From an uncultured Collinsella sp. (GTDB lineage: Bacteria > Actinomycetota > Coriobacteriia > Coriobacteriales > Coriobacteriaceae), in NCBI GenBank assembly GCA_900548565.1, contig URKV01000110.1, positions 1 through 5,940 of the forward strand: a stretch of DNA of 5,940 nucleotides, read 5' to 3'. The translations under genes and the position numbers were made by a program. The notes beneath the pieces were generated by a model. That model did not search any database. It saw only the letters and a program-made list of their open reading frames with translations, and was not told the origin of the DNA. Positions 5,405 to 5,940 of this stretch are shown piece after piece (the stretch's first letter is position 1; each line of letters begins with the position of its first letter).

Positions 5405-5450
5405 GGGCCCAGCCCATTTAGCCCAGCGTCATACCAAGGAGAACACTTAA

Positions 5451-5891
5451 ATGGCAAAGTTTGAAGTAAAGAACAGCGAGGGCAAGAAGGTCGCCGAGGC
5501 CGAGCTCGCCGCTGAGGTGTACGGCATCGAGCCGAACATCCACGTTATGCACCACATCGTCAAGTGCCAGATGGCCTCTTGGCGTCAGGGCACCCAGTCT
5601 GCTAAGGGCCGCTCTGAGGTTTCCGGTGGCGGCAAGAAGCCTTGGCGTCAGAAGGGCACCGGCCGTGCCCGCCAGGGTTCCATCCGTGCTGCCCAGTGGC
5701 GTCACGGTGGCGTTGTCTTCGCCCCCAAGCCCCGTTCCTACGCTAAGCGTATGAACAACAAGGAGGTCAAGCTGGCTATGCGCTCTGCGCTGTCCGCCAA
5801 GCTGGCCGATGGCGAGCTCGTGCTCGTCGACGACTACGGCTTCGAGAAGCCTTCCACCAAGGCTGCCGTTGCCATGCTCAAGGCTCTCGGC
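5451..5891 (+). CDS. rplD: 50S ribosomal protein L4, 3'-partial
   Basis: L4 binds 23S rRNA domain I and lines the peptide exit tunnel. In some bacteria it also represses its own operon by binding the leader mRNA. The visible 147 residues include the conserved exit-tunnel loop from 59 to 87 (GGGKKPWRQKGTGRARQGS, then AQWRHGG). The normal length is about 205, so roughly 60 C-terminal residues are missing because the contig ends. AAGGAG at 5436-5441 lies nine bases before ATG 5451. Codon bias matches rplC, so the two are one operon. Any annotation that continues to 5912 adds the false tail SLIHI, translated from the adapter. Confidence 0.97.
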
Positions 5892-5940
5892 CTGTCTCTT
5901 ATACACATCTGACGCTGCCGACGATCTTACGCGTGTAGAT
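5892..5940. other. Illumina Nextera library adapter (i5 side), not genomic
   Basis: Positions 5892-5910 (CTGTCTCTTATACACATCT) are the reverse complement of the Tn5 mosaic end. Positions 5911-5924 are the read-1 adapter, 5925-5932 (TCTTACGC) the reverse complement of what I recall as i5 index S517, and 5933-5940 the start of the reverse-complement P5 primer. The biological sequence ends at 5891. Confidence 0.98.

Noticed and set aside
5418..5906. 162-residue minus-strand open frame beginning MYKRQ
   Set aside because: It starts in the adapter and is antisense to rplD.

Overview
The window is a short metagenome-style contig. Both ends are Illumina Nextera library sequence (1-48 and 5892-5940), so the biological DNA is 49-5891 and the first and last genes are cut by the end of the assembly. 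The insert is GC-rich with dense, same-strand genes, starts that include GTG and TTG, and typical bacterial ribosome binding sites. The L3/L4 protein sequences, a fused AccD-AccA and the general style suggest an actinobacterium of the class Coriobacteriia, most like a gut Collinsella relative. That placement is inference from remembered family features, not from a search.

Layout, all on the + strand. (1) 49-1098: the 3' part of a fused acetyl-CoA carboxylase carboxyltransferase; the visible fragment starts in the AccD (beta) C-terminus and runs without a stop into a full AccA (alpha) domain. (2) 1140-2354: a stand-alone membrane EIIC of the PTS glucose/beta-glucoside superfamily, closely following accDA. 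(3) 2355-2503: a palindromic repeat-like hairpin, a strong intrinsic terminator and a probable promoter. (4) 2504-3658: a cation diffusion facilitator (CDF) metal exporter with an apparently duplicated cytoplasmic domain. (5) 3698-4324: a histidine phosphatase, probably co-transcribed with the CDF gene. (6) 4325-4783: a 459-base non-coding region with a 177-base element built from near-perfect 49-base inverted repeats, then a probable promoter and a structured leader. (7) 4784-5404 and 5451-5891: rplC (L3) and a truncated rplD (L4), the start of an S10-type ribosomal protein operon, but without rpsJ in front of rplC.

There are three functional blocks. accDA supplies malonyl-CoA for fatty acid synthesis, and the EIIC gene may be read through from it. 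The CDF and phosphatase genes form a small unit bounded upstream by the terminator at 2393-2430. rplC-rplD is a translation operon with its own leader.

The most interesting non-coding signals are that leader, in which a segment complementary to the rplC Shine-Dalgarno sits beside a competing helix, and the large palindrome just upstream. I see no CRISPR array, tRNA, rRNA, transposase, or defence or phage gene, and no clearly new multi-gene system.
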